Assembly: GCA_019359495.1 (NCBI GenBank)
Contig: JAHHHF010000086.1
Location: forward strand, 53,076 to 117,075
Origin: Goleter apudmare HA4340-LM2
GTDB lineage: Bacteria; Cyanobacteriota; Cyanobacteriia; Cyanobacteriales; Nostocaceae
Direction of reading: 5' to 3'
DNA length: 64,000 bases
In this document: one piece after another, positions 8,199-16,150 of the stretch
Layout: each line of letters starts with the position of its first letter
Numbering within the stretch: the stretch's first letter is position 1
Notes under the pieces: generated by a model
Database searches by the model: none
Told to the model about the DNA's origin: nothing
What the model saw: only the letters and a program-made list of their open reading frames with translations
Translations under genes and position numbers: made by a program

Positions 8199-8444
8199 AT
8201 GGCATCTATTAATCTGAACAAATTAAATGCTGGTTCTGAATTGTTCCAAGATTCTGAAAGCTTCCTCAATGAAATGAACAACGTTGAAACCGTCTCCGTT
8301 AATGGTGGTTATGGTTACGGTTATTCTGATGCCACAGACGATGTTCTAGACTACGGTTTAAAAGGATTTGAGTTTGGAGCTATCACCTTTGGTGTTGATG
8401 CGATTGGACACCTAGTTAAGTCCTTTAGTAGTTCTGCTTACTAA
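8199..8444 (+). CDS. RiPP precursor peptide copy 3
   Basis: An 81-residue paralogue identical to copy 2 through the leader and most of the core (YGYGYSDATDD...GAITFGVDAIG). It changes only at the C terminus, where KSFSDVKY becomes KSFSSSAY. The unit spacing from copy 2 is 377 nt. The change from SDVKY to SSSAY adds two Ser residues, possible dehydration sites. Confidence 0.8.
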   Translation: MASINLNKLNAGSELFQDSESFLNEMNNVETVSVNGGYGYGYSDATDDVLDYGLKGFEFGAITFGVDAIGHLVKSFSSSAY

Positions 8445-8572
8445 TTCTCTAGCGAATAGTTCCACTCTGAGCTAAATAGCTCTGTTGAAATTGTGGCATG
8501 AGCGATTAAGTTATCTATTTCTTAATCGCCTGCATTTTCTAGCAAAGATAACAATTGTTTTAGGAGTCAATC

Positions 8573-8815
8573 ATGGCATCTATTAATCTGAACAAATTAA
8601 ACGCTGGTTCTGAATTGTTCCAAGATTCCGAAAGCTTCCTCAATGAAATGAACAACGTCGAAACCGTTTCCATTAATGGTGGTAATTACGGTTATTCTGA
8701 TGCTACAGACGATGTTCTAGACTACGGTTTAAAAGGATTTGAGTTTGGAGCTATCACCTTTGGTATTGATGCTATTGGACACCTAGTTAAGTCCTTTAGT
8801 AGTTCTGCTTACTAA
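8573..8815 (+). CDS. RiPP precursor peptide copy 4
   Basis: An 80-residue paralogue with leader ending SINGG and a core that combines the copy-1 start (NYGYSDATDD) with the copy-3 end (KSFSSSAY). This mosaic pattern suggests gene conversion or unequal crossing-over within the array. It has the same AGGAG site and the same upstream hairpin with a changed loop. Confidence 0.8.
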   Translation: MASINLNKLNAGSELFQDSESFLNEMNNVETVSINGGNYGYSDATDDVLDYGLKGFEFGAITFGIDAIGHLVKSFSSSAY

Positions 8816-8943
8816 TTCTCTAGCGAATAGTTCCACTCTGAGCTAAATAGCTCTGTTGAAATTGTGGCATGAGCGATTAAGTTATCTATTGCTTAATCGC
8901 CTGCATTTTCTAGCAAAGATAACAATTGTTTTAGGAGTCAATC

Positions 8944-9189
8944 ATGGCATCTATTAATCTGAACAAATTAAACGCTGGTTCTGAATTATTCCAAGATTCC
9001 GAAAGCTTCCTCAATGAAATGAGCAGCGTTGATACTGTTTCCATTCATGGTGGTTACTATAATGGTTTTTCTAGTGCCACAGATGATGTTTTAGCATACG
9101 GTATTAAGGGATTTGAGTTTGGAGCTATCACCTTTGGCATCGATGCTATTGGACACTTAGTTAAGTCCTTTAGTAGTTCTGCTTACTAA
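8944..9189 (+). CDS. RiPP precursor peptide copy 5, most divergent of the tandem set
   Basis: An 81-residue paralogue. The leader is changed near its end (MSSVDTVSIHGG instead of MNNVETVSV-GG), and the core starts YYNGFSSATDDVLAYGIKG before rejoining the shared GFEFGAITFGIDAIG and KSFSSSAY. Substitutions are concentrated around the cleavage site and core start, while the C-terminal half is constant. The double Gly at residues 36-37 is kept. Confidence 0.8.
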   Translation: MASINLNKLNAGSELFQDSESFLNEMSSVDTVSIHGGYYNGFSSATDDVLAYGIKGFEFGAITFGIDAIGHLVKSFSSSAY

Positions 9190-9277
9190 ATTTTAGTTAG
9201 TTATTGAGCTAGATTAAGTGTGCAATGATTTATTCTAGCTCTACATAAATAAGTGGCGATTTTGACCAATCAATTCA

Positions 9278-9505
9278 ATGGCAAAAATTATAATTTCTGA
9301 ATTGCAATATTCTGATTCAGAAAGTTTCCTATCTGACCTGAACGATCAGGATTTGATGGTCGTATATGGTGGTGATTACTACGCTCTGAGCCAAATGCTT
9401 AACTTTGGGATCAAGTTTCTTGAATTTGGCTTAATAGTATTTGCTATCTATAGCATTGTGGAACTATTACAGTTATTTAATAATGACCATAATGCATACT
9501 TTTGA
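9278..9505 (+). CDS. Divergent double-Gly leader peptide, sixth precursor or accessory peptide
   Basis: This 75-residue product (MAKIIISELQYSDSESFLSDLNDQDLMVVYGG) keeps the SDSESFL leader helix and ends its leader with GG at residues 31-32. The remainder (DYYALSQMLNFGIKFLEFGLIVFAIYSIVELLQLF) echoes the tandem cores (YGLKGFEFGAITFGIDAIGHLV) but is more hydrophobic, almost a membrane helix, and ends NNDHNAYF. It may be a second component of a two-peptide product or an immunity-like peptide. It follows copy 5 by 88 nt on the same strand. Confidence 0.7.
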   Translation: MAKIIISELQYSDSESFLSDLNDQDLMVVYGGDYYALSQMLNFGIKFLEFGLIVFAIYSIVELLQLFNNDHNAYF

Positions 9506-9520
9506 GACTAAAAGTATCAG

Positions 9521-9549
9521 TTGAATGTGAAGTTTTTTCAGACATTCAA
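9521..9549 (+). terminator. Hairpin after the precursor array
   Basis: TTGAATGT (9521-9528) pairs with ACATTCAA (9542-9549), followed by a T-rich stretch. It may be a terminator or partial attenuator that keeps precursor transcripts more abundant than the enzyme genes downstream. Confidence 0.5.
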
Positions 9550-9657
9550 TTTCTTCATTTTCTGACAAGAACTTAGTAGCTAAAACACCATAATTACAAC
9601 CTAAACATTCTTGCCAGACTAAAAAAAAGTTGTGAAATTTGTGATTTATTTAAGACT

Positions 9658-10830
9658 ATGCCACCATTCATCCTGAGTTCTCAAAATGTTTTTGACTACC
9701 TGATTTCCCAAGGTATATGTGCTAAACATGATCAATCTCTGAGTGAGATTGAGTTAAAACCTGCCAAAAATTTTAACTTATTACTCACCTTACCAGAGGG
9801 TGAGAAACTCCTAGTTAAGCAAGAGCCTCATAACCAAGAAGGTAAAACTGCTGGTGAATTTTTGCTAGAGTGGCGAGTCCATGAGTTTTTAAAGAGATTC
9901 TCAGAATTTAGTCAAATTCGCTCATCTTTCTCAGAAGCAATACATTTTGATGCTGAAAATTCCATCATAGTGTTCAATTATCTGAGCAACTATCAGGATT
10001 TAGCGGATTTTTACAGCAGAGAGAATTTAAATTTTTTCCCTCCAGAAATTGCAACAGTAGTCGGAACTACTTTGGCATCAATTCATCGTTTATCTTTTGA
10101 GCGTCAGGAATATCGGGAGTTTTTCCGAAATACCGAGAGTAGATTAAGCCAAGAAACTCCTAACTTAACTCGTGGACTGGATAGAATCACCCCAGAAGTC
10201 TTTGGTAAGTATCCGGCTGATGGGCTAAAATTCTTTGCTCTTTATCAACGTTACGACAGTTTAGGAAAAGCGATCGCTCATTTGAGTGATACTTTTACTC
10301 CCTGTTGTCTGACTCATAATGATCTTAAGCTCAACAACATACTTTTATCTCTCAATTGGCAAACAGCAGGTGAAGGTGAGCCGATAATTCGCTTGATTGA
10401 CTGGGAACGCGGTACTTGGGGAGATCCGGCTAATGATTTAGGGACAGCGATCGCCAGTTATCTACAAATTTGGCTGTATAGTATGATTACTGGTCGAACA
10501 ATAGCGATCGAAGAGTCTTTACGGCTAGCAACCACACCTCTACAACTACTCCAACCTTCGATTGCAGCCCTAATTACTGCTTATTTGGCCCATTTCCCGG
10601 AAATTCTAGAGCGTTGTCCAGATTTCTTACTACGAGTTATGCAATTTAGCGGTTTAGCTCTGATTAGAGCTATCCAAGCAATGCTACAACACCAAAAAAC
10701 CTTTGGTAATTCCGGTATCTGTATACTCCAAGTCGCCAAAAGTTTATTATGCCGTCCAGAAGCGTCAATAACGACAGTATGCGGTCAGCAAGCATCAGAC
10801 CTGATTCCCACCCACTTATCTCACGCTTAA
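9658..10830 (+). CDS. APH-fold phosphotransferase, putative RiPP Ser/Thr kinase
   Basis: This 390-residue protein has an aminoglycoside-phosphotransferase/choline-kinase fold. A candidate ATP Lys is K54 in LLVKQE. The catalytic loop is LTHNDLKLNN (H220, D222, N227), and the metal-binding motif is IDWE (D248) in place of DFG, followed by WGDPANDLG. In class V lanthipeptide and thioamitide clusters (LxmK, TvaC), proteins of this fold act with a HopA1-like partner to dehydrate Ser/Thr through phosphorylation. Here it lies between the precursors and a HopA1-like gene, 66 nt before the latter, so I infer the same role. A small-molecule kinase is the alternative. Confidence 0.78.
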   Translation: MPPFILSSQNVFDYLISQGICAKHDQSLSEIELKPAKNFNLLLTLPEGEKLLVKQEPHNQEGKTAGEFLLEWRVHEFLKRFSEFSQIRSSFSEAIHFDAENSIIVFNYLSNYQDLADFYSRENLNFFPPEIATVVGTTLASIHRLSFERQEYREFFRNTESRLSQETPNLTRGLDRITPEVFGKYPADGLKFFALYQRYDSLGKAIAHLSDTFTPCCLTHNDLKLNNILLSLNWQTAGEGEPIIRLIDWERGTWGDPANDLGTAIASYLQIWLYSMITGRTIAIEESLRLATTPLQLLQPSIAALITAYLAHFPEILERCPDFLLRVMQFSGLALIRAIQAMLQHQKTFGNSGICILQVAKSLLCRPEASITTVCGQQASDLIPTHLSHA

Positions 10831-10896
10831 CGCCAGAACGTACTTCATAACTTCCCCGTCTCTCCCCACAAACTCCTCATTCACGGGTAAACTCTT

Positions 10897-12072
10897 ATGC
10901 AACTATTAAATTCACTGCAAACTCAATGGTCATATATTCCCGAACATTTGCAGACATCACTACACGACATCATTAATCAGCTGCAAATTGATTCTAAGCC
11001 TTCTATTAAACATCCCAGCTACAAACCCTTAGAACTGCCAGAATCAACAATCTCTCACTTTCAGCAATTACCTCCGGATCTGCAAAATAAGTTGTTGAGT
11101 CTGCAATTACGAAACTTTCTCTACGGTATTTATTACAACGGTTCCCTAAAGCGTGCCCTCTCCCCTAGTGTAGAGGCGACAAATGTGGCATTGAACCAAA
11201 ATCTAGAAAACAATACTTTCTTTGGTGTAGATATTAGTTTTTACGATCGCTTGCATGAAAGTAATCAGAGTGAAGGCTACTTCAACCATGATTGGCAAGT
11301 AGTGAGGGAAGAAACAGATGGCTCTTTGGCGGTGCATAAAGGTGGTTTAACACTGCATATTGAAAGCGATCGCAATAGCTTACAAAGCAGTTTGGCATCT
11401 ACCAGTTTACGCCACCTGCAACCACAACAACCATCTGTCAGAGTTGGTAACTTGGTTGCAGTTAAATTGCCTAAAAATCTGGTGCAAAACGGATTTTATA
11501 TGGCAGTAGCTAATGCAGGTGCTCCCGAAAATAATCAAGAACTCGTTCGCATCTACTTCAATTTCAGTCCAGATGGTGCAGTTGCTGTCATGAACAGTCT
11601 AACTGCTCAACTCAACGCCATATCTGTTGCCTTCAAATTTAAAACTCTGTACAACCCTTCAGATTACGAACGTTATGACTCAGCAGTGCTGTATTTTGAC
11701 AAAAGTAACTATGAAGCTATTCACCCAGTTTTAGAGAGGGTCTATTTAGAACACCAATCACATTTCTCTGAGGAAGTTCCTTTGTTCACCAAATGGCTAG
11801 CACCAGGATTAGCATGTGCCGAAGAACCAACACACAAATTTAGTGAACAAGAAAGTTTCGGGACGAACCGTTGCCAAATTGTTGCTAATGCTTTACTTGA
11901 TGCTTGGCAACAAAATAATGACACACCACATGGCAGAATGGCATCAATTTTACAACATTTTTCCCTAGAAGAAATTGAATTACAACGTCCATATCTGAAT
12001 GCTAATTCTGAGGATATTTATACTCCCTTGCAGGGATATAGCAATCCTATTGGATTTGTAAACTTACTCTAG
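10897..12072 (+). CDS. HopA1-like protein, putative phospho-Ser/Thr lyase
   Basis: This 391-residue protein resembles the HopA1 effector family found in bacterial RiPP clusters. Recognisable blocks are FLYGIYYNGSL near residue 75, FFGVDISFYDRLHESNQSEGYFNHDW, the central VRIYFNFSPDGA strand with FKFKTLYNPSDYERYDSAVLYF, and the C-terminal SFGTNRCQIVANALLDAW. In lexapeptide-type pathways HopA1 homologues (LxmY) eliminate phosphate after the kinase step, giving dehydroamino acids. It follows the APH kinase and precedes a HetP-like gene by 14 nt, which indicates an operon. The family call is by pattern and neighbourhood; the chemistry here is inferred. Confidence 0.75.
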   Translation: MQLLNSLQTQWSYIPEHLQTSLHDIINQLQIDSKPSIKHPSYKPLELPESTISHFQQLPPDLQNKLLSLQLRNFLYGIYYNGSLKRALSPSVEATNVALNQNLENNTFFGVDISFYDRLHESNQSEGYFNHDWQVVREETDGSLAVHKGGLTLHIESDRNSLQSSLASTSLRHLQPQQPSVRVGNLVAVKLPKNLVQNGFYMAVANAGAPENNQELVRIYFNFSPDGAVAVMNSLTAQLNAISVAFKFKTLYNPSDYERYDSAVLYFDKSNYEAIHPVLERVYLEHQSHFSEEVPLFTKWLAPGLACAEEPTHKFSEQESFGTNRCQIVANALLDAWQQNNDTPHGRMASILQHFSLEEIELQRPYLNANSEDIYTPLQGYSNPIGFVNLL

Positions 12073-12086
12073 AGGTAATCAATCAT

Positions 12087-12389
12087 ATGACTCCAGAAGT
12101 TTCCGAGTCAAATCAACCCTCAGAAAAAATCATTGAAACCGAACAATTAGAGCAGATTATCAAAGCTGTTCTCGCTGGTAAATACTCCTGGGCTTGTGTT
12201 TTATTTCTCCATTTCGTTGGCTATAATCCTATCAAATACATACCCTACCGCACATACATCAGATTACTCAAAAATAATTGTTTACTTGGTAAGATCAATA
12301 GCAACAAACAAGAGAGAAATCATGCAGATGTTGTTAACATTAAATCCAATTGGATTCCTCTGAATAGTAGTAAACATGGCTCAAATTAA
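12087..12389 (+). CDS. Short HetP-like protein
   Basis: This 100-residue protein carries the HetP core at residues about 20-70: [45 protein letters not shown]. The hetP product at 23150 has the same core ([32 protein letters not shown]). HetP proteins influence heterocyst commitment in Anabaena, and short paralogues exist there. The C-terminal 30 residues are unlike HetP. It starts 14 nt after the HopA1-like gene, with GAGG upstream, so it is probably co-transcribed with the RiPP enzymes. Why a HetP-type protein sits there is not known; it may regulate production in the filament. Confidence 0.8.
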   Translation: MTPEVSESNQPSEKIIETEQLEQIIKAVLAGKYSWACVLFLHFVGYNPIKYIPYRTYIRLLKNNCLLGKINSNKQERNHADVVNIKSNWIPLNSSKHGSN

Positions 12390-12469
12390 ATTCTTGTAAT
12401 TAAAAATATAACTTCAGTTAAATACACAAGAGTTTGCTGACCATGAAATAATCTCAATTGAGAACTCCA

Positions 12470-12511
12470 TATCTAGATCTCTGATTTTTTTAAAAGTCGG
12501 GGATCTAGATA
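12470..12511. repeat. 18-bp imperfect inverted repeat
   Basis: TATCTAGATC plus eight bases pair with the complementary right arm through G-U pairs, with an A/T-rich loop. It may be a terminator for the upstream operon (T-run in the loop) or a dispersed palindrome. Confidence 0.5.
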
Positions 12512-12567
12512 GGCATTGTGCTCTAATTTCTAGGTTATACCTCGCAACAGGTTAATTTTCAACAGTC

Positions 12568-13368
12568 ATGAAAGAACAATTAACACAGACTTTATTACCC
12601 GATTTCTTTGCCCATCAAAAACAGCAAGAAAAATTAGTATTATTGGCAGATCCGCCTGCAACTGATCTGGAAATCCTGGCATATCTGCGACGTTCTGCAA
12701 AGTTTGCGGAAATTGCTGCTTTAGCCGAAAGAGATGTAATAATTGTAACTTTGTGCGAACAGATGGGAATCACAGCGACTGATGAGGAATGGCAAGCAAC
12801 TGGAGATACTTTTCGACGAGAGCATAAGTTGTTTGAAACTATAGAAACTCTAGCTTGGCTAGACCAGCAACGCATTCGGGCCGAAGAGTGGTCACAAGGA
12901 ATGAGAGTTTTGTTATTAGAGAAAAAGCTCAAAGAATATTTGTTTGGGGTGTATGTAGACCATGCTTACATTGCCAATCGTAATAATTACAGAAGGGTAG
13001 CACTGTCACAGATTTTGGTTGTTGACCTTGCCACTGCGGAGAAAATTGTATACACATTGCGGCAAGGAAACACTACTTTCTGTGCTTTGGCACTAGAGCA
13101 TTGCAATAGTAAACTATCTTCAGAAAACGGCGGCTTTTTGGGAATTCGCTATTTGCTTGAATTAAACCCAGAAATTGCCGCAGGCATTGTCAATGCTAAA
13201 GCAGGCGAAGTTATTGGTCCAATTCAAACAAGACTGGGGTATTACGTTCTCAGAGTGGAAAAGTGGTTTCCTTCAGATTTGAATAAATCAGCAAGAGAAA
13301 AAATTATGGACTTGCTGTTTGAAATGTGGTTAAAAAATTTACATCATGACTTTATTAGTGAGGAATAA
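12568..13368 (+). CDS. Cytoplasmic parvulin-type peptidyl-prolyl isomerase (first of three)
   Basis: This 266-residue protein has no signal peptide. The N-terminal helical part (VTLCEQMGITATDEEWQATGDTFRREHKLFETIETLAWLDQQ) resembles the SurA-like chaperone domain. The parvulin domain lies at about 145-235: ALSQILVVDLATAEKIVYTLRQG, then GGFLGIRYLLELNPEIAAGIVNAKAGEVIGPIQTRLGYYVLRVE. Such genes recur beside C39 exporters and HlyD genes in cyanobacterial bacteriocin clusters. I infer that it folds or chaperones the precursor or the exporter complex. Two homologues lie at 13518 and 20912. A hairpin terminator follows. Confidence 0.82.
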   Translation: MKEQLTQTLLPDFFAHQKQQEKLVLLADPPATDLEILAYLRRSAKFAEIAALAERDVIIVTLCEQMGITATDEEWQATGDTFRREHKLFETIETLAWLDQQRIRAEEWSQGMRVLLLEKKLKEYLFGVYVDHAYIANRNNYRRVALSQILVVDLATAEKIVYTLRQGNTTFCALALEHCNSKLSSENGGFLGIRYLLELNPEIAAGIVNAKAGEVIGPIQTRLGYYVLRVEKWFPSDLNKSAREKIMDLLFEMWLKNLHHDFISEE

Positions 13369-13392
13369 AAACTCTATTTAGTTGGAAGATAC

Positions 13393-13427
13393 AAATTACC
13401 CAAAATCTTGAAGATTTTGGGTAATTT
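13393..13427. terminator. Perfect 17-bp hairpin between convergent isomerase genes
   Basis: AAATTACCCAAAATCTT (13393-13409) is followed after one base by its exact complement (13411-13427). It separates two converging genes, so it probably stops transcription from both sides. Confidence 0.75.
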
Positions 13428-13517
13428 GCTGATAATTAATTATCATCTAGCTCGTAGTAAGGACTTTGATCCTAAAAGAAAAAATGACTAAAGTCATTAC
13501 TACAAACCTTTAATTAT

Positions 13518-14303
13518 TTACACCGTCTGACTTAATACATTCTGAGATGATTGAGAATTGGTCTCCATCTCAAGCTGGGGTACAATTTCTACATCTATAA
13601 TTTGTTGCTTTAACCAATTTGTAAAAAAATCTCCCATAATTTTGAGGCGTAATGGCTCATCTAATTGTGGTTTAATGATTTCCTCAACGGCAATTATATG
13701 TACTCCTAGTGGTGTAATTATAGGCTTGAGAATCTGTGGTGGTGTAACTGCAAATACTACTGCTGCAATCTCTGGTCTAAAATCGGTGCGGCTTCTAATT
13801 CCCTGATAGCCTCCAGCGCGACGGATTTCTGGATTTTGGATGTATTGACGGGCAATCTCTTGGAAACTAATTTCATTTTCTTTCAGGGCATAAAAGAGTT
13901 CTAGAGCTAAATCTTCATCATCTAAGATGACTTCATAGGTTACTGCTCCCATATAATCTAGTTGGTGAGCATAAAAGAATGGTTCAATTTTATCAGCAAA
14001 TAAGTGATTGGCTAATTTCGCTGAGAGGATATTATTTTTCGCCATTTCTTCAAAGTCATCTAAAGTCAAATGATGTTTTTCTAGCCAGGCCCAAGTATCT
14101 TCTGCTTTGATGAGTTTATGGAATAATCGGAGACTATCTGCTGTTTTTTGTAGTTCTTCTGTGTCAACTGTAATACCTGCGGCTGTGGCTGCATCTGTAA
14201 TGATTTTTCTAGTAGCGATCGCCTCCAATATATGAGGAATTTGACCAGATAGCTTGATATGATAAAGAATGTCTTCAATCGAGACAGGTAAAACTTTTGA
14301 CAT
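13518..14303 (-). CDS. Cytoplasmic parvulin-type peptidyl-prolyl isomerase (second)
   Basis: This 261-residue protein (MSKVLPVSIEDILYHIK) has no signal peptide. The helical N-terminal half includes AAGITVDTEELQKTADSLRLFHKL and TWAWLEKHHLTLDDFEEM. The parvulin domain includes YEVILDDEDLALELFYALKENE, GGYQGIRSRTDFRPEIAAVVFAV and PIITPLGVHIIAVEE. A Ser/Gln-rich tail follows. It is clearly related to the isomerases at 12568 and 20912 but not close to identical. It lies on the same strand as the HlyD and ABC exporter genes at higher coordinates and may be the last gene of that transcript. Confidence 0.82.
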   Translation of the reverse strand: MSKVLPVSIEDILYHIKLSGQIPHILEAIATRKIITDAATAAGITVDTEELQKTADSLRLFHKLIKAEDTWAWLEKHHLTLDDFEEMAKNNILSAKLANHLFADKIEPFFYAHQLDYMGAVTYEVILDDEDLALELFYALKENEISFQEIARQYIQNPEIRRAGGYQGIRSRTDFRPEIAAVVFAVTPPQILKPIITPLGVHIIAVEEIIKPQLDEPLRLKIMGDFFTNWLKQQIIDVEIVPQLEMETNSQSSQNVLSQTV

Positions 14304-14537
14304 AATCTAAATCCTCTGATGCTCAATTTAGTTACAATCGTGGATTTTTAGATTCTTTAGCAGAAATTAGTAGCATCTATTTCATATTTATCGGATGCCA
14401 TCTATATCGTCTCTATCTAATGGTAGTTTTAATAAGTTAGGGAATGGGCAAGGTGGTATGAGGAATTGAGATTGTTGCCTGATTGCCCGTTCTCCTATTT
14501 TTGTAAAAACTCTATTCCAGGATAGATGCGGTAATAG

Positions 14538-16085
14538 CTAAAGCTCTAAACCACCTTTTTGTAATTTTTTAAATGGATCTAAAATGAAGTCAATCACGCG
14601 ACGCTGACGGATAATTACTTCTGCTGTTGCTGTTTGTCCAGGAGCTAAGTTAATGCGATTGCTACCAGCTTGCATATAAGCCTGATCTAAAGAGATTTCT
14701 AACTCGAAGGTTTCTAGTATGCCTTGATTAGTTTCCTGAATTTTTGAGTTAGGTGAAATCCAACTGACTCGCCCTGCTATGACTCCATAATCCTGAAAAG
14801 GATAGGCATCAAACTTGATTTTGACAGGCATTCCCATGCGTAAAAAACCAGTTTGTGAGCTAGGCATCTGGGCTTTGAGAATCAATGCGGAATTCTTGGG
14901 TGCAACTTGAGCGATCATTTGTCCTGTTTGAACTACAGATCCTGGCTTTTTAATGGGTAACTCAAAAATAGTGCCATCAATAGGCGATCTCACTACTCTT
15001 TGATGTAACTGAATCTTTAAGGATGTAATCTGGCTGCCAGTTTGGGCAATTTCGGACTGCAAAGCGGTAATTTGTGTTTGTAGGTCTTTGAATTGTTCCT
15101 CACTTCTGAGCACCGCTAGTCTCCCTGCTTGCACTACGCTTTGATAGCTACTGCGTTGCTCTTGGAGACGGAGTTTGGCTTGTTGAATATCTCCCTCTGC
15201 TTGATTCAATACCGCCTGATAGCGGCTTGACTCTTCTTGTAAACGCAACTGGGCTTGTTGGATAGCTGATTTTGCTTGTTCTTGTAGACGTTGGCTCTCT
15301 TCTGCTATCTTTTCCAATTCCACAATTTTGATTTCGGGAATTGCACCTACCTGCCAAAGTTGGCGATAACGTGTCACCTCGGCAGAATCTCTGCTCAAAC
15401 GACTGTTAGCTAGCTTCTGCTCGATCGCACTAGATTTGATATTCTGTCTAGCCTGCTCAACTAAAGCTAGTCTTTCCAGTTTTTGTAAGTTGTAGGCACT
15501 TTGTTTTGCGTCTAGATTTTGCTGGGCTTGGTTAACTTGGGCGATTTTTTCTAATTCTTGAGATTGGTTTTGTTGTGCTTGAATATTAATCGCCAACATG
15601 AGTTGGTTTTTGAGTAATTCTAATTGTCCGCGTCGATTGATCAGACCTTCCAGTCTTGTTTGTGTTTGTTGCAAATCCGTTCGCAAGACATCAGACTCCA
15701 TTTCGACCAAAACTTGTCCAGCTTTGACGGTAGAACCTTCTTGCACTTTGACTGCAATCACACTACCACTAACTGCACTATCTAATTTTTGTGTCGCTCC
15801 TTTGGGTTCTATCCGCCCTCTGGCACTGCCTGTCTCATCGACTTTGGTTAACATCGACCAAGGTAAGATGATGGATGCAAAACCGACAAGCAAATACAGT
15901 AATGAGCGCGTCCAAGCCCTAGGTAGGGCATCTAGTAATTCTTCTGTACCGTAATACCAATCGTTAGCTTTAGTTGCTGCCTGTATTTGCTGCTTCACAA
16001 CGGCGGTAGAGTCTGCCACCAAAGTCCGCTCATCTGACTCTGGTTTGGCTAGGGCGTGTGATGAATTATAAGATGGGTTTGGCAT
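14538..16085 (-). CDS. HlyD-family membrane fusion (adaptor) protein
   Basis: This 515-residue adaptor has a cytoplasmic N terminus, one membrane segment at about 61-79 (SLLYLLVGFASIILPWSML), and a beta-barrel/lipoyl-like region starting RGRIEPKGATQKLDSAVSGSVIAVKVQEGSTVKAGQVLVE. A long coiled coil spans about residues 130-340 (many Gln, Glu, Leu). The second lipoyl half is RVVRSPIDGTIFELPIKKPGSVVQTGQ, and the C-terminal barrel is LAPGQTATAEVIIRQR. It links an inner-membrane exporter to the outer membrane in type I secretion. It lies 65 nt downstream of the C39-ABC exporter gene on the same strand, with a hairpin repeat between them. It is the natural partner of that exporter. Confidence 0.92.
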   Translation of the reverse strand: MPNPSYNSSHALAKPESDERTLVADSTAVVKQQIQAATKANDWYYGTEELLDALPRAWTRSLLYLLVGFASIILPWSMLTKVDETGSARGRIEPKGATQKLDSAVSGSVIAVKVQEGSTVKAGQVLVEMESDVLRTDLQQTQTRLEGLINRRGQLELLKNQLMLAINIQAQQNQSQELEKIAQVNQAQQNLDAKQSAYNLQKLERLALVEQARQNIKSSAIEQKLANSRLSRDSAEVTRYRQLWQVGAIPEIKIVELEKIAEESQRLQEQAKSAIQQAQLRLQEESSRYQAVLNQAEGDIQQAKLRLQEQRSSYQSVVQAGRLAVLRSEEQFKDLQTQITALQSEIAQTGSQITSLKIQLHQRVVRSPIDGTIFELPIKKPGSVVQTGQMIAQVAPKNSALILKAQMPSSQTGFLRMGMPVKIKFDAYPFQDYGVIAGRVSWISPNSKIQETNQGILETFELEISLDQAYMQAGSNRINLAPGQTATAEVIIRQRRVIDFILDPFKKLQKGGLEL

Positions 16086-16120
16086 GGTTTATGGCGGGGT
16101 GTTGGGCGTGGGGGATTTTT

Positions 16121-16145
16121 AGAGACGTAGCATTGCTACGTCTCT
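16121..16145. repeat. Dispersed hairpin repeat AGAGACGTAGCA/TGCTACGTCTCT, copy 1
   Basis: A 12-bp perfect stem with a 1-base spacer lies 5 nt after the stop of the ABC exporter gene and before the HlyD start. Related copies lie at 29367, 34681 and 45831, each at the 3' end of a gene. Confidence 0.8.
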
Positions 16146-16150
16146 ACACG

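Larger units (their letters stand above)
7378..9189 (+). repeat. Tandem array of five precursor units (371-377 bp each)
   Basis: Gene starts at 7448, 7822, 8199, 8573 and 8944 are spaced 374, 377, 374 and 371 nt. Both the genes and the spacers are near-identical. Each spacer carries a conserved block ending in caattgttttaggagtcaat before the ATG. Confidence 0.9.

Noticed and set aside
7378..9189. Regular tandem repeat considered as CRISPR or minisatellite
   Set aside because: The unit is about 374 bp and contains a complete ORF with ribosome-binding site; there are no short direct repeats with unique spacers.
7448..9189. Classical lanthipeptide precursors
   Set aside because: The cores have no Cys and there is no LanM, LanB or LanC-type gene in the window.
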